Source of the DNA: Flammeovirgaceae bacterium
Lineage (GTDB): Bacteria; Bacteroidota; Bacteroidia; Cytophagales; Cyclobacteriaceae
Assembly: GCA_015180985.1 (NCBI GenBank)
Contig: CP054185.1
Coordinates: 2,479,225 to 2,543,224 of the forward strand
Length of the DNA stretch: 64,000 nucleotides
Direction: 5' to 3'
Part shown: piece by piece, positions 48,176 through 56,325 of the stretch
Layout of the letters: the number at the start of each line of letters is the position of its first letter
Position numbering within the stretch: the first letter of the stretch is position 1
Notes under the pieces: generated by a model
Databases searched by the model: none
The model's input: the letters and a program-made list of their open reading frames with translations, nothing else
Told to the model about the DNA's origin: nothing
Position numbers and translations under genes: made by a program

Positions 48176-49861
48176 TTAGAACCCTGCTGCTGCATCATCG
48201 CCTCTTGGATCGGCCCCGCCTTCAAGCCGGCCATCGGGCAAAACCAATATGGCATCCACCCGGCCGATGCCGCGCCTGAAACGGAACGTGTGCCCCATGC
48301 TTACCAGTTCAAGACTGTCTTTTTCGGTAAAAGCACCTTTCTCGTTAAACACAAAATCCGGCATCCACTGGCTGTGAAAGCGTTTGGCTGAAACGGCTTC
48401 CTGCATGGTCATACCGTGCTCAACCACGTTCAGAATGGTTTGAAATACGGAGGTGATTATAGTTGTACCACCCGGTGTGCCCACTACCATAAAAAGTTTA
48501 CCATCCTTTTCTACAATGGTAGGCGTCATGGAACTGAGCATGCGTTTGTTGGGCAGGATTTTATTTGCTTCACCGCCAATGGCTCCGTACATATTTGGTA
48601 CGCCCGGCTTTACGCTGAAGTCGTCCATCTCATCATTTAAAATAAAACCGGAACCGGCCACCACCACATGCGAACCGTAACCATCGTTTAATGTTGTGGT
48701 TACCGATACCGCGTTTCCTGCTGCATCTACTACCGACAGGTGAGTAGTTTGTTCCGATTCGTAGCCTGCAAGCCGGCCGTGATCTACTTCTGTGCTTGGG
48801 GTTGCCCTATTCGGATCGAAGTTCTCCATCCGCTCGTCAAGGTATTGATTGGCTACCAGTTTGGTTACCGGTACATTAACAAAATCCGGATCGCCCAAAT
48901 AAAAAGCCCTGTCGGCATACGCTCTGCGTTCGGCTTCAATCATCAGATGAACGGTTTTTGTTTTGTTATGCCCCCAGTTATTTAACGGATAATCGCCAAC
49001 CGTTTTTAACAATTGTATGAGGGCCACACCGCCACTGGATGGGGGAGGCATCGAAATGATTTTATAATTTTTGTAATAGTCAACCAGTGGCTTTCTCCAC
49101 ACGGCCGTATAGCTTTTCAGATCTTCTTTGGTTATGATGCCCTTTCCGCGTTGCATTTCGGCTATAATGTGGTCGGCTGTGATTCCTTCATAAAATCCGG
49201 CACGACCCTGATCGCGGATACGTTCAAGCGCACGGCCAAGATCAATGTGCTTTATAGAATCACCTTCTTTCCATTCATCACGGAGAAGATGATCCGGTAA
49301 CACCGTATTGTATTTTCTAAAGTCTTCCGCTGCACTGTTCAGCCCGCGGGCTTCTTTTTCAGTGAGGGTAAAGCCGTTTGATGCCAGGTCAATAGCAGGC
49401 TGCACTAAATCCTTCCAGGGTAGTTTACCGTACTTCTGATGAGCATCTACAAGACCGGCTACCGTTCCGGGCACACCGGCTGACAGGTGACCCCGAGCAC
49501 TTAACTCAGGAATAGCGGCTCCGGTTTCGGCAAGATACATATCCGGGTGGGCGGCTGCAGGGGCTTTTTCGCGGTAGTCTAATGCATCAACGGTGCCGTC
49601 CTTAAATCGTGCAACCATAAATCCGCCTCCGCCTATGTTACCGGCAACGGGGTACACCACAGCAAGCGCAAACTGCGTGGCAATGGCTGCATCAACAGCA
49701 TTGCCGCCCCGCCTCATAATATCAGCGCCAACTTTACTGGCCAGCGGGTGAGCGGATACAACCATGGCCGAATCGGTTATCAGGCCGGTTACTTGTTCCT
49801 TCTTTTTCGGGCCGCAGGCAACGGCTATTAGAACGGGCAAAAGCAGGTAAATGCGTTTCAT
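48176..49861 (-). CDS. ggt: Gamma-glutamyltransferase, lipoprotein
   Basis: A 561-residue Ntn-hydrolase that cleaves glutathione and other gamma-glutamyl compounds. The leader [16 protein letters not shown] makes cysteine 16 a lipid anchor, so it acts in the periplasm. Self-cleavage exposes Thr372 in [10 protein letters not shown], the catalytic nucleophile. Other motifs: [50 protein letters not shown] and [14 protein letters not shown]. All key residues are in place. It diverges from a TetR gene 62 bases away, which may control it. Confidence 0.95.
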   Translation of the reverse strand: MKRIYLLLPVLIAVACGPKKKEQVTGLITDSAMVVSAHPLASKVGADIMRRGGNAVDAAIATQFALAVVYPVAGNIGGGGFMVARFKDGTVDALDYREKAPAAAHPDMYLAETGAAIPELSARGHLSAGVPGTVAGLVDAHQKYGKLPWKDLVQPAIDLASNGFTLTEKEARGLNSAAEDFRKYNTVLPDHLLRDEWKEGDSIKHIDLGRALERIRDQGRAGFYEGITADHIIAEMQRGKGIITKEDLKSYTAVWRKPLVDYYKNYKIISMPPPSSGGVALIQLLKTVGDYPLNNWGHNKTKTVHLMIEAERRAYADRAFYLGDPDFVNVPVTKLVANQYLDERMENFDPNRATPSTEVDHGRLAGYESEQTTHLSVVDAAGNAVSVTTTLNDGYGSHVVVAGSGFILNDEMDDFSVKPGVPNMYGAIGGEANKILPNKRMLSSMTPTIVEKDGKLFMVVGTPGGTTIITSVFQTILNVVEHGMTMQEAVSAKRFHSQWMPDFVFNEKGAFTEKDSLELVSMGHTFRFRRGIGRVDAILVLPDGRLEGGADPRGDDAAAGF

Positions 49862-49923
49862 CAGGTAACTGTTTGCTATGAACCAATAAAAGTATTAATT
49901 AATCACAAACTTGTGTACTACCG

Positions 49924-50553
49924 GTGGGGCTTAGAAAAGAAAAAGCAGCACGACTTAAAGTGCAGATACTGGATCATACCCTGAAACTGATTGGCAAAAA
50001 ACCTTTTGAGGATTTGTTTGTTGACGAGATTTGTGCAAAGGTTAAGATTAGCAAGGTAACGTTCTTCAAATACTTTCCGCAGAAGGAAGATATTCTGCTT
50101 TACTATTTCAGAATATGGTGCTTCGACCGCTCGGTTGAACTTCAGAGTAAACCCAAAGAGGGGTTACAGGGTGTATACTACATGGCTGATAAACTCAGTG
50201 AAGAATGCGAGAACCATCCCGGGCTGATGCTCAGCCTGATTGGGTACCTGGCCGATCTGAAGCGACCGCCAAAACCGTTTCCGGTGAAGGCCGAAGAAAA
50301 GCAATTGCTGTATCCCGATAGACCGGATGCCCACAGCCTTGAAATCCTTTCACTTGAACAAATGCTGGAAAAGTTTTCGCTGGAGGCAGTCTTTAAGAAA
50401 GAGATCACCAAAACCAGTTCAACCCGCGATGTAACCTATTTGTTTATGACCTGCCTGTTGGGATCGGTAGTTACCGCCCACATTAACCAGATAAGTCCGC
50501 TGCGCTATTTTTTTAAGAAGAACCTGGAGTTGGTAGTGAAGGGGTTGCAGTAA
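49924..50553 (+). CDS. TetR family transcriptional regulator
   Basis: A 209-residue DNA-binding protein. The N-terminal helix-turn-helix (about 10-55) shows ILDHTLKLIGKKPFEDLFVDEIC and AKVKISKVTFFKYFPQKEDIL, where the F-x-x-[YF]-F-x-x-K-E-[DE] element is typical of TetR. The rest is helical and ligand-binding. There is no ATG in frame near the beginning; the start is GTG at 49924. It is divergent from ggt, and the gap contains a TTAATTAA palindrome (about 49895) that could be part of an operator. Control of ggt or of itself is inference. Confidence 0.87.
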   Translation: MGLRKEKAARLKVQILDHTLKLIGKKPFEDLFVDEICAKVKISKVTFFKYFPQKEDILLYYFRIWCFDRSVELQSKPKEGLQGVYYMADKLSEECENHPGLMLSLIGYLADLKRPPKPFPVKAEEKQLLYPDRPDAHSLEILSLEQMLEKFSLEAVFKKEITKTSSTRDVTYLFMTCLLGSVVTAHINQISPLRYFFKKNLELVVKGLQ

Positions 50554-50554
50554 A

Positions 50555-50758
50555 TCATCCTTTCATTTTAACCCGCTTAACCCCCTGTTTTTCAGGCTGT
50601 ATGCGCAGCCGGCCGATGTGCCACTTCTTTTTATAAATATGGTTTTTATACCAGGTGTGGTGGTAGCGTGGCTTAACTACGGTTGAGCCACCGGGCTCGG
50701 CACCTTTGCAGGCAACTAAGCACAATACAACCATAAGTGCCCATAGGCGGTGAAACAT
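50555..50758 (-). CDS. Small basic lipoprotein
   Basis: A 67-residue protein from the ATG at 50758. Leader MFHRLWALMVVLCLVAC gives a clear lipobox with cysteine 17. The mature peptide is strongly basic and aromatic (RYHHTWYKNHIYKKKWHIG, then a lysine-rich tail KRVKMKG). No family is recognised. It converges with the TetR gene, one base apart. The good lipobox and compact charge make a real gene likely, but it could be mis-predicted. Confidence 0.5.
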   Translation of the reverse strand: MFHRLWALMVVLCLVACKGAEPGGSTVVKPRYHHTWYKNHIYKKKWHIGRLRIQPEKQGVKRVKMKG

Positions 50759-50849
50759 ACCTTTTGGAATATCGTAATTATTGCAAAGTGCAGCATATTT
50801 TCTTAATTTCACAAAACTAACCAACCCATTAACCCTTAAACTTTACTTT

Positions 50850-51694
50850 ATGAGAAATCTATTGTTGACTTTAATATTGTTTTTTTCTTCCTGCCAGCCT
50901 TTGCTCAGGATGAGGGAGAAGCCATTGCCAAAGCCAGGTTTGAGCGGGATAAATCATTTTATATTGGGGGTGGTCTTGCACTGCCCTTTGGAGGAAAGCT
51001 TGAAGATTATGCTAACGGAGTAAGTTTTGAAGGCGGATTTCTCAAGCGCATGAATAAGGTACTTTCAATCGGTGGCAATATTTCCTACCTGAGCATGAAA
51101 TATGATCAGGATAAAACGTATCCTTATTATTATAATGTTGATGATAATTATGCTATTGAGTTAGAACTTGAAGGTGGTGACGTGTCCATGCTTACCACTG
51201 GGTTTGTTCTTAAGTTAAATTTCATCCCTGTAAGTGATAACTCGACTATTTCAATCTATGGCATTGCCAATCCATTTGTAGCCCAATCAAAGCGTTCTGA
51301 AATGAAGGGTAGGGGTTATTTTTACGAAAATCTTGATGCTGACGGCCAATGGGACGATCCGGTTTCTGGACTATTCCCGGATGAGTGGGATGCTTCTGGT
51401 TTTCCTGCCCTCAAAGGGGAAGAAAAAATAACTGGCGGTATTCATGTAGGATTTGGAGTAGAGTTCATGCCGGTTAAAGCGGTATCATTCTTTGCACAGG
51501 CAACAATTAGTTATACGGGTGCAATTACGTATGTAAGTACGAATGATTACCTAAGTGGAGCTACAAAATACGTGGATGGTAACGATACTGTTTACTATGA
51601 TGCGGATCCAACCTACTATGACCCTGAATTTCCTATTGTAAAAAGTGGATTTCCTGCATTAAGCGTTAGGGCTGGTTTATCATTTAACTTCTAA
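50850..51694 (+). CDS. Outer-membrane barrel protein, frameshifted in a T7 tract of the signal peptide
   Basis: From the ATG at 50850 the frame reads MRNLLLTLILFF and then leaves the main frame at a run of seven T (50880-50886). One extra T would give LILFFFFLPAFAQ, a good signal peptide, continuing DEGEAIAKARFERDKSFYIGGGL and on to the stop at 51694. The mature part has strand patterns of an outer-membrane beta-barrel (NISYLSMKYDQDK, FVLKLNFIPVSDNSTISIYG, ending LSVRAGLSFNF). The intact downstream ORF alone, from ATG 51050, would lack a signal peptide. Either a sequence error, a real mutation, or slipped-strand phase variation. It lies 24 bases before the caspase gene. Confidence 0.65.
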
Positions 51695-51718
51695 CATTCT
51701 AACAAAAAGATTGTCGAT

Positions 51719-53170
51719 ATGACTCTTCGACTTTGTATCGCTCTTTGTTTTGTGTGGACTAATTCTTTAGCACAATATAAGCTTTACGAAGAGGGCCTGA
51801 AAAAGTACAACAACAAAGACTTCTATGGCGCCATAGAAACACTCTCCGATTTTTTAACCCGCCCTGTTCGCGATAAAAAGTTTGATGTAGATGCCTACTA
51901 CTGGCGGGGTATGGCTGCTTTTAAACTGGGTGACTATAATGTCGCTGCTGAAGACCTGAAACAAAGCCTTGCACTCAAACACGGCAATGTGGGCAATATT
52001 CACTGGTTTATTGCTAAATGCTACGAAAATGAAAAACTCTACAACGATGCCATTGTTGAATACTCTGAAGCGCTAAAAATTCTTCGTGCCGATAAGCAGA
52101 AGGAGTTTCAGATACTGACTGAGCGCTCCGGTGTGTATGCAAAAATGGGTAACACACCTTCTGCCATTGCCGACCTGCAGGCTGCGCAAGCCATTCAGCC
52201 AAACAACGAAACGGTTAAAAACAGTATCGCCATGCTGTCCGATCCCAAATCGCGAAATGCTGATGTAAAAACCGACTCAAATATTCCTGTTGTAGTTAAA
52301 AATGAACCTCAACAGAGGAAAGATGAACCGGTAAAGACTGAACCAAAAGTTGAAGTTAAACAGGAGCCTGTTAAAACTGAAGAAAAGGTTGTGACCAACC
52401 CCCAACCGGTTGTTCAATCCGTGGTAACAACACCTAAAGAACCCACCCTTGAAGAACTGTATGGTGATGAAAAACGCTATGCGCTGATTATCGGCAACTC
52501 GGCTTATTCAAAACAAATCGGGGTGCTTAAAAACCCGGTGAACGATGCCACTGATTTTGCCGAAGTTCTCAAAACCATGAATTTTGACGTTACCCTGATC
52601 ACCGATGCGAGTTACGGTAAAATCCGGGCCGAAATGATGAAGTTCAGGGATAAACTCAACCAGGGCGAACGCGATAAAACCGTAGGCCTCTTTTTTTATG
52701 CCGGGCACGGTTTGCAGCATGATAATGAAAACTATATCGTTCCGGTTGATGCCGAGATTATGTACGAAGATGATATTGCGCGATTCTGTTTCCCCATCCA
52801 GAAAATGGTGCTTGCCCAGATGGAAATGTCAAACAGCCGCATGAACATTGTTATTCTGGATGCCTGCCGGAATAATCCCTTTCCGGCCCTGCATCGAAGC
52901 ATTGGTGAATCCACCGGATTGGGAGAGATGAAAAAGGCCCGTGGCGCATTTATCGCCTATGCAACCTCACCGGGATCGGTAGCATCTGACGGTACCGGAC
53001 GTAACGGCCTTTACACGCAGGAGTTAATTAAAGCTATGAGTAAACCGGGCCGTACCATTGAGCAGGTTTTTAAAGAAGTGCGGGCCAATGTGTTAAGGCA
53101 ATCCGGTGACCGCCAAAACCCCTGGGAGAATTCAAATATTATTGGCGACTTCTATTTTAAGCTGAAATAA
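51719..53170 (+). CDS. TPR and caspase (peptidase C14) domain protein
   Basis: A 483-residue exported protein. Signal peptide about 1-18 (ending LAQ), tetratricopeptide repeats (about 20-165), a Pro/Lys/Glu/Val-rich linker (about 175-245), and a caspase-like domain (about 255-480). The catalytic pair is present: His330 in FYAGHGLQ and Cys383 in LDACRNNPF, so it may be an active metacaspase-type protease. The presence of a leader means it acts outside the cytoplasm. It follows the barrel protein gene on the same strand; the target is unknown. Confidence 0.92.
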   Translation: MTLRLCIALCFVWTNSLAQYKLYEEGLKKYNNKDFYGAIETLSDFLTRPVRDKKFDVDAYYWRGMAAFKLGDYNVAAEDLKQSLALKHGNVGNIHWFIAKCYENEKLYNDAIVEYSEALKILRADKQKEFQILTERSGVYAKMGNTPSAIADLQAAQAIQPNNETVKNSIAMLSDPKSRNADVKTDSNIPVVVKNEPQQRKDEPVKTEPKVEVKQEPVKTEEKVVTNPQPVVQSVVTTPKEPTLEELYGDEKRYALIIGNSAYSKQIGVLKNPVNDATDFAEVLKTMNFDVTLITDASYGKIRAEMMKFRDKLNQGERDKTVGLFFYAGHGLQHDNENYIVPVDAEIMYEDDIARFCFPIQKMVLAQMEMSNSRMNIVILDACRNNPFPALHRSIGESTGLGEMKKARGAFIAYATSPGSVASDGTGRNGLYTQELIKAMSKPGRTIEQVFKEVRANVLRQSGDRQNPWENSNIIGDFYFKLK

Positions 53171-53200
53171 TCCTGCGCGAACTGCAAAATAGTGGCAGTT

Positions 53201-53231
53201 TTTGGAGATCAGACACGGAAAGTTATCTTTG
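53201..53231 (+). promoter_or_regulatory. Consensus Bacteroidota promoter for the tRNA-Asp region
   Basis: TTTG (53201-53204), 19 bases, TATCTTTG (53224-53231): an exact match to TTTG-N19-TAnnTTTG. Transcription would begin just before the broken tRNA-Asp copy at 53245 and continue to the intact tRNA-Asp. Confidence 0.75.
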
Positions 53232-53244
53232 CACGCTGTTTATT

Positions 53245-53349
53245 GGTCCGGTAGTTCAGCTGGCCCTGATGGCGCAAAAGTGCATCAGGGTGCTGACCGA
53301 AGCGTCAGCATTAGAATGCCTGTCCCGCCAAGGCGGGAAGGTCGCGGGT
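53245..53349 (+). pseudogene. Broken tRNA-Asp copy carrying three inserted hairpins
   Basis: The first 19 bases (GGTCCGGTAGTTCAGCTGG), TTAGAATGCCTG and AGGTCGCGGGT equal the intact tRNA-Asp at 53392. Between the first two blocks is a 47-base insert of two perfect hairpins: CCCTGATG/CATCAGGG (53264-53290, 8 bp) and TGCTGAC/GTCAGCA (53291-53310, 7 bp). The anticodon arm is replaced by TCCCGCC-AA-GGCGGGA (53323-53338, 7 bp). The T arm breaks off and there is no 3' acceptor strand, so no tRNA can form. It lies just after a strong promoter and would be co-transcribed with the good copy. Confidence 0.8.
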
Positions 53350-53391
53350 AAACCGCAGAGTTCTAAAAACATGAACAGAAGTTATTTAATT

Positions 53392-53465
53392 GGTCCGGTA
53401 GTTCAGCTGGTTAGAATGCCTGCCTGTCACGCAGGAGGTCGCGGGTTCGAGTCCCGTCCGGACCG
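53392..53465 (+). tRNA. tRNA-Asp (GTC anticodon)
   Basis: A 74-base cloverleaf: acceptor GGTCCGG/CCGGACC, discriminator G as is usual for tRNA-Asp; D arm AGTTCAGCTGGTTAGAAT; anticodon stem CCTGC/GCAGG around CTGTCAC, giving anticodon GTC; T arm GCGGG-TTCGAGT-CCCGT. CCA is not encoded. It appears to be expressed from the promoter at 53201-53231 behind the broken copy, so 5' processing must remove a leader of about 150 bases. Confidence 0.97.
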
Positions 53466-53476
53466 CATTAACAAGT

Positions 53477-53497
53477 AAGCCCTTCAAGGGCTTTTTT
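53477..53497 (+). terminator. Intrinsic terminator after tRNA-Asp
   Basis: AAGCCCT (53477-53483), loop TCA, AGGGCTT (53487-53493) and a run of T to 53497. It ends the tRNA transcript 12 bases after the tRNA. Confidence 0.85.
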
Positions 53498-53519
53498 GTT
53501 AATTTTGAAGGAAGAACTT

Positions 53520-53861
53520 ATGTCAAAACCATTGAATAAGGTTACCAGCAGTTTTATCTTTTCCCTTATTGCTGCATCATTGATTTTTTCTCTTGACTCC
53601 TGTAAGGAAGAGGAAGTTAGTTGCAGTTCAATTGAATTTCAACTGCAAAATACCAACCGCGACCTGCTGCAAGCGGCATTTGATGAAGATTGCGAAGAGG
53701 TCAGCCGGTTGTTCTCCAAAATGTTCTCCCTGCTAAGGCAGGGAAAAAATTGCGAGTACGTTACTAATCTGGTAGCGGATGAAGGTTATTCTGATGTGGA
53801 GAGTTACATCGACTACCTGGAAGACGAACGGGATAGAATCCTGGATGCCTTATCGTGTTAA
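53520..53861 (+). CDS. Small acidic cysteine lipoprotein, copy 1
   Basis: A 113-residue lipoprotein from the ATG at 53520. The leader ends in SLDSC (acylated cysteine near residue 28), followed by a helical, acidic domain. It shares a pattern with the protein at 54177: C-[SD]-S-I-E-x-Q-L, then D-E-D-C-[DE]-E-[VI], LF-x-x-x-[FI]-S-L-[LF]-R-[QK]-G-K-N-C-[DE]-Y-V, [DE]-G-[YG]-[SF]-D-[VD]-[VE], and a final cysteine. Four cysteines besides the lipid-bound one are conserved, suggesting two disulfides or a metal site. No named family is recognised. An in-frame upstream extension overlaps the terminator T run. Confidence 0.75.
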   Translation: MSKPLNKVTSSFIFSLIAASLIFSLDSCKEEEVSCSSIEFQLQNTNRDLLQAAFDEDCEEVSRLFSKMFSLLRQGKNCEYVTNLVADEGYSDVESYIDYLEDERDRILDALSC

Positions 53862-53990
53862 TTCGCGCATCTTAATCGCAACCGGTTCATTTACAATACC
53901 TAGTAGCGCCAGATTCGTAATTTCGGTATCGCAAGCCTTAAGGCTTTCGTAAGGCGCTTCGTCTGATGTGGATGGCTGAAAATTTAACAA
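53850..53990 (-). other. Possible gene remnant on the minus strand
   Basis: A short open frame (46 codons from TTG) has protein-like codon use and composition: LNFQPSTSDEAPYESLKA, then CDTEITNLALLGIVNEP and VAIKMRELTR. It overlaps the end of lipoprotein copy 1 by 12 bases and is blocked upstream by a stop. It may be the tail of a lost gene or chance. The rest of 53862-54176 holds a 14-base palindrome AAGCCTTAAGGCTT near 53933 and the lipoprotein relic at 54012. Confidence 0.25.
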
Positions 53991-54011
53991 ACTAATTGTG
54001 ACTTAAATAAT

Positions 54012-54080
54012 ACAATTCATGCATTTCTAGGGCTGGAAGCCAAGGAGATTGACAGGGTGCTGGGCGCTATTGGTTGTTGA
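54012..54080 (+). pseudogene. Relic of a third cysteine lipoprotein
   Basis: The frame from 54012 ends GLEAKEIDRVLGAIGC followed by TGA at 54078-54080. DRVLGAIGC lines up with DRILDALSC of copy 1 and DDILLDLGC of copy 2, including the last cysteine before the stop. No start or leader remains upstream, so it looks like the 3' end of a deleted paralogue. The match is short. Confidence 0.4.
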
Positions 54081-54176
54081 TATTTGGCATAGATTTCAAT
54101 TTCAAACTTTTTTTATCAAGAATCTTCAACTATCTTTATAAACTAAGCCCCAACTTATAACCTAAACCCACAACTC

Positions 54177-54503
54177 ATGAAAAGGATTAATTGGTTTGTT
54201 TACTTACTGGTAGCAGGATTGGCCCTCACTACAATATCGTGTAATGACGATGATAAAGTGAACTGTGATTCCATTGAGGATCAATTGGATGTTCTGGAGG
54301 GTGATCTGGAGAATGCAATAGATGATGAGGATTGTGATGAGATCGAATCTACTTTTACGAAAGCAATTTCCTTGTTCAGGAAGGGCAAGAATTGTGATTA
54401 TGTGAAAGAAATTGTTGATGATGGCGGATTTGATGACGTTGAAGATTTTATTGATGCACTTGAGGACTTTCGCGATGATATATTGCTTGACCTCGGTTGT
54501 TGA
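54177..54503 (+). CDS. Small acidic cysteine lipoprotein, copy 2
   Basis: A 108-residue lipoprotein paralogous to the one at 53520. Leader MKRINWFVYLLVAGLALTTISC gives a lipobox with cysteine 22; the mature part is very acidic (NDDDKVNCDSIEDQLDVLE, DDEDCDEIE, DFRDDILLDLGC). Four further cysteines match those of copy 1 in order and spacing. The predicted structure is a bundle of short helices. The charge and cysteine pattern could suit calcium or metal binding, but this is speculation and no EF-hand loop is seen. A good terminator follows. Confidence 0.8.
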   Translation: MKRINWFVYLLVAGLALTTISCNDDDKVNCDSIEDQLDVLEGDLENAIDDEDCDEIESTFTKAISLFRKGKNCDYVKEIVDDGGFDDVEDFIDALEDFRDDILLDLGC

Positions 54504-54520
54504 CAGCTAAGAATTGATTT

Positions 54521-54562
54521 AAAGGCCTTGTAACCCTCTTGTTTACAGGGCCTTTATTTTTT
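54521..54562 (+). terminator. Terminator after lipoprotein copy 2
   Basis: AAAGGCCTTGTAA (54521-54533) pairs with TTACAGGGCCTTT (54543-54555) with one small bulge, followed by ATTTTTT. Confidence 0.8.
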
Positions 54563-54627
54563 ATGGTTATCGGGTATTACTCAATATTGCTTAAACCTGC
54601 TAACTTTACCGGTTCATTTACAATGCT

Positions 54628-55575
54628 ATGCTGCTTGACTTTGAAAAGCCAATTGCCGAACTGGAAGCCAAACTGGAAGACATGAAGCACCTGGCTGGCG
54701 ATAACGATAAAGAGGTTAATGACGCGATCAAGGCCCTGGAAAAGAAAATCATTGACCTCAAGAAGGAAACCTTCGAAAACCTTACCGGCTGGCAACGGGT
54801 GCAATTATCCCGGCATCCGGACAGGCCTTACACGCTTGATTACATTTACGAAATTACGTCTGAGTTCATTGAGTTGTTTGGCGACCGAAACGTTGCGGAT
54901 GACAAAGCCATGGTGGGAGGTTTCGGTACAATTGAAGGGCAAACATTCATGCTTATCGGCCAGCAGAAGGGTCGCACCACCAAACAGCGCCAGATACGCA
55001 ATTTCGGCATGGCCAATCCCGAAGGATATCGCAAGGCTTTGCGACTGATGCACATGGCCGAAAAATTCAACAAGCCTGTTGTAACCTTTATTGATACACC
55101 GGGTGCCTTTCCCGGCCTTGAGGCGGAAGAGCGCGGCCAGGGCGAAGCCATTGCCCGCAACCTGAAGGAGATGTTTACCCTGAAGGTACCGGTGATTTGT
55201 ATTATTATCGGTGAGGGTGCATCTGGCGGTGCGTTGGGAATTGGTATTGGTGACAGGGTATATATGTTAGAGAATACCTGGTACTCCGTTATATCTCCGG
55301 AGTCTTGTTCCTCTATATTGTGGCGAAGTTGGGATTACAAAGAACAAGCTGCTGAAGTATTAAAACTTACAGCCAAAGACATGCTTCAGTTAAAAATGAT
55401 TGATGGCATTATTAAAGAACCTCTTGGAGGCGCACATACCGATGTAAAGTGGATGGCCAATGAAGTAAAACGCGTTATTCTTGAAAGCACAAAAGAACTT
55501 TTAGCAATTTCACCGGTAAACCGGATCCAGCAACGCATGGATAAATTCTGTGCGATGGGTGTTGTTAAAGAATAA
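54628..55575 (+). CDS. accA: Acetyl-CoA carboxylase carboxyltransferase subunit alpha
   Basis: A 315-residue subunit of acetyl-CoA carboxylase that, with AccD, moves the carboxyl group from biotin to acetyl-CoA to make malonyl-CoA for fatty acid synthesis. N-terminal coiled helix ([18 protein letters not shown]), then [47 protein letters not shown] and [16 protein letters not shown], followed by [14 protein letters not shown]. All motifs are typical and the length is normal. It is a single gene here, with a T-rich gap before the next operon; accD is elsewhere. Confidence 0.97.
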   Translation: MLLDFEKPIAELEAKLEDMKHLAGDNDKEVNDAIKALEKKIIDLKKETFENLTGWQRVQLSRHPDRPYTLDYIYEITSEFIELFGDRNVADDKAMVGGFGTIEGQTFMLIGQQKGRTTKQRQIRNFGMANPEGYRKALRLMHMAEKFNKPVVTFIDTPGAFPGLEAEERGQGEAIARNLKEMFTLKVPVICIIIGEGASGGALGIGIGDRVYMLENTWYSVISPESCSSILWRSWDYKEQAAEVLKLTAKDMLQLKMIDGIIKEPLGGAHTDVKWMANEVKRVILESTKELLAISPVNRIQQRMDKFCAMGVVKE

Positions 55576-55653
55576 TGTTTCGCCCGGCACACAATCGATT
55601 TAAAACCGCCAGGAAGAGCGTTTTTTTTTATTTTTACCCTAACATATTTAGCG

Positions 55654-56325
55654 ATGGGTAAAGGCAAAGAGAAAATCCAGTGGAAGAATCAGCTGGTGAA
55701 CCTGGTGGCCATCATTATTGGCGTCTACATTGCTTTCTATCTTACGGAGCGGGCTTCCGCAGCGAAAGACCGCGATCAGGCGAAAGCTTTTTTGGTAGCG
55801 ATGGCAGAAGACCTGCAGGATGATATCGTCAGCCTCACCGAGTCGACCGACACATTAAAGTACTATGCGAAGGTATCGCGGGCGTTAACGCAGAGTGTCA
55901 TTGCAAGGCGCATTCCGAAAGATTCGCTCAATGCCATGATCAATAGCTTGTACCTCATCGTTCCATTCAATCCAAAGGACAATGCATACCAATCTCTTCT
56001 GGCTTCGGGTAAGTTGGAATTGGTTGGTGATTTTGATTTAAGGCGCAAGATTACGGCTCTATATCATCAGCACTATGGAACGATTCGTATCACAGACGAC
56101 ATATCAAATCAGATGCGCATCCAGTTAATTACACCCTACTTAATGGAACGCTTGCGCTTTACCTCGCAGGGTTTACTCAACGCTGAGGAGTTATGGCGCG
56201 ATAACATGTTTGTGAATATGGCCTTTTCTATGCAGTATAGCATGCAGATGAAGTACCAGGTTGACTCTGTTGCGCTGGTGCATGCCAAAGAACTGAAACA
56301 ATTGATTGAAGCGGAATTAGAATGA
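55654..56325 (+). CDS. DUF6090-like membrane-anchored protein
   Basis: A 223-residue protein with one N-terminal helix (QLVNLVAIIIGVYIAFYLTE, about 12-31) after a basic start, then a soluble helical domain with AFLVAMAEDLQDDI and NAYQSLLASGKLELVGDFDLRRKI. This layout (basic segment, W-K-x-Q, one helix with GVYIAF, then L-x-x-D-L-x-x-D and S-G-x-[LI]) is that of the DUF6090 group of Bacteroidota. The function is unknown. Its stop overlaps the next ATG (ATGA), starting a chain of overlapping genes that runs to hutU. Confidence 0.75.
   Translation: MGKGKEKIQWKNQLVNLVAIIIGVYIAFYLTERASAAKDRDQAKAFLVAMAEDLQDDIVSLTESTDTLKYYAKVSRALTQSVIARRIPKDSLNAMINSLYLIVPFNPKDNAYQSLLASGKLELVGDFDLRRKITALYHQHYGTIRITDDISNQMRIQLITPYLMERLRFTSQGLLNAEELWRDNMFVNMAFSMQYSMQMKYQVDSVALVHAKELKQLIEAELE

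Noticed and set aside
53269-53478. Plus-strand open frame across the tRNA-Asp region
   Set aside because: It covers the hairpins and most of the intact tRNA-Asp; both ends are explained by RNA features.
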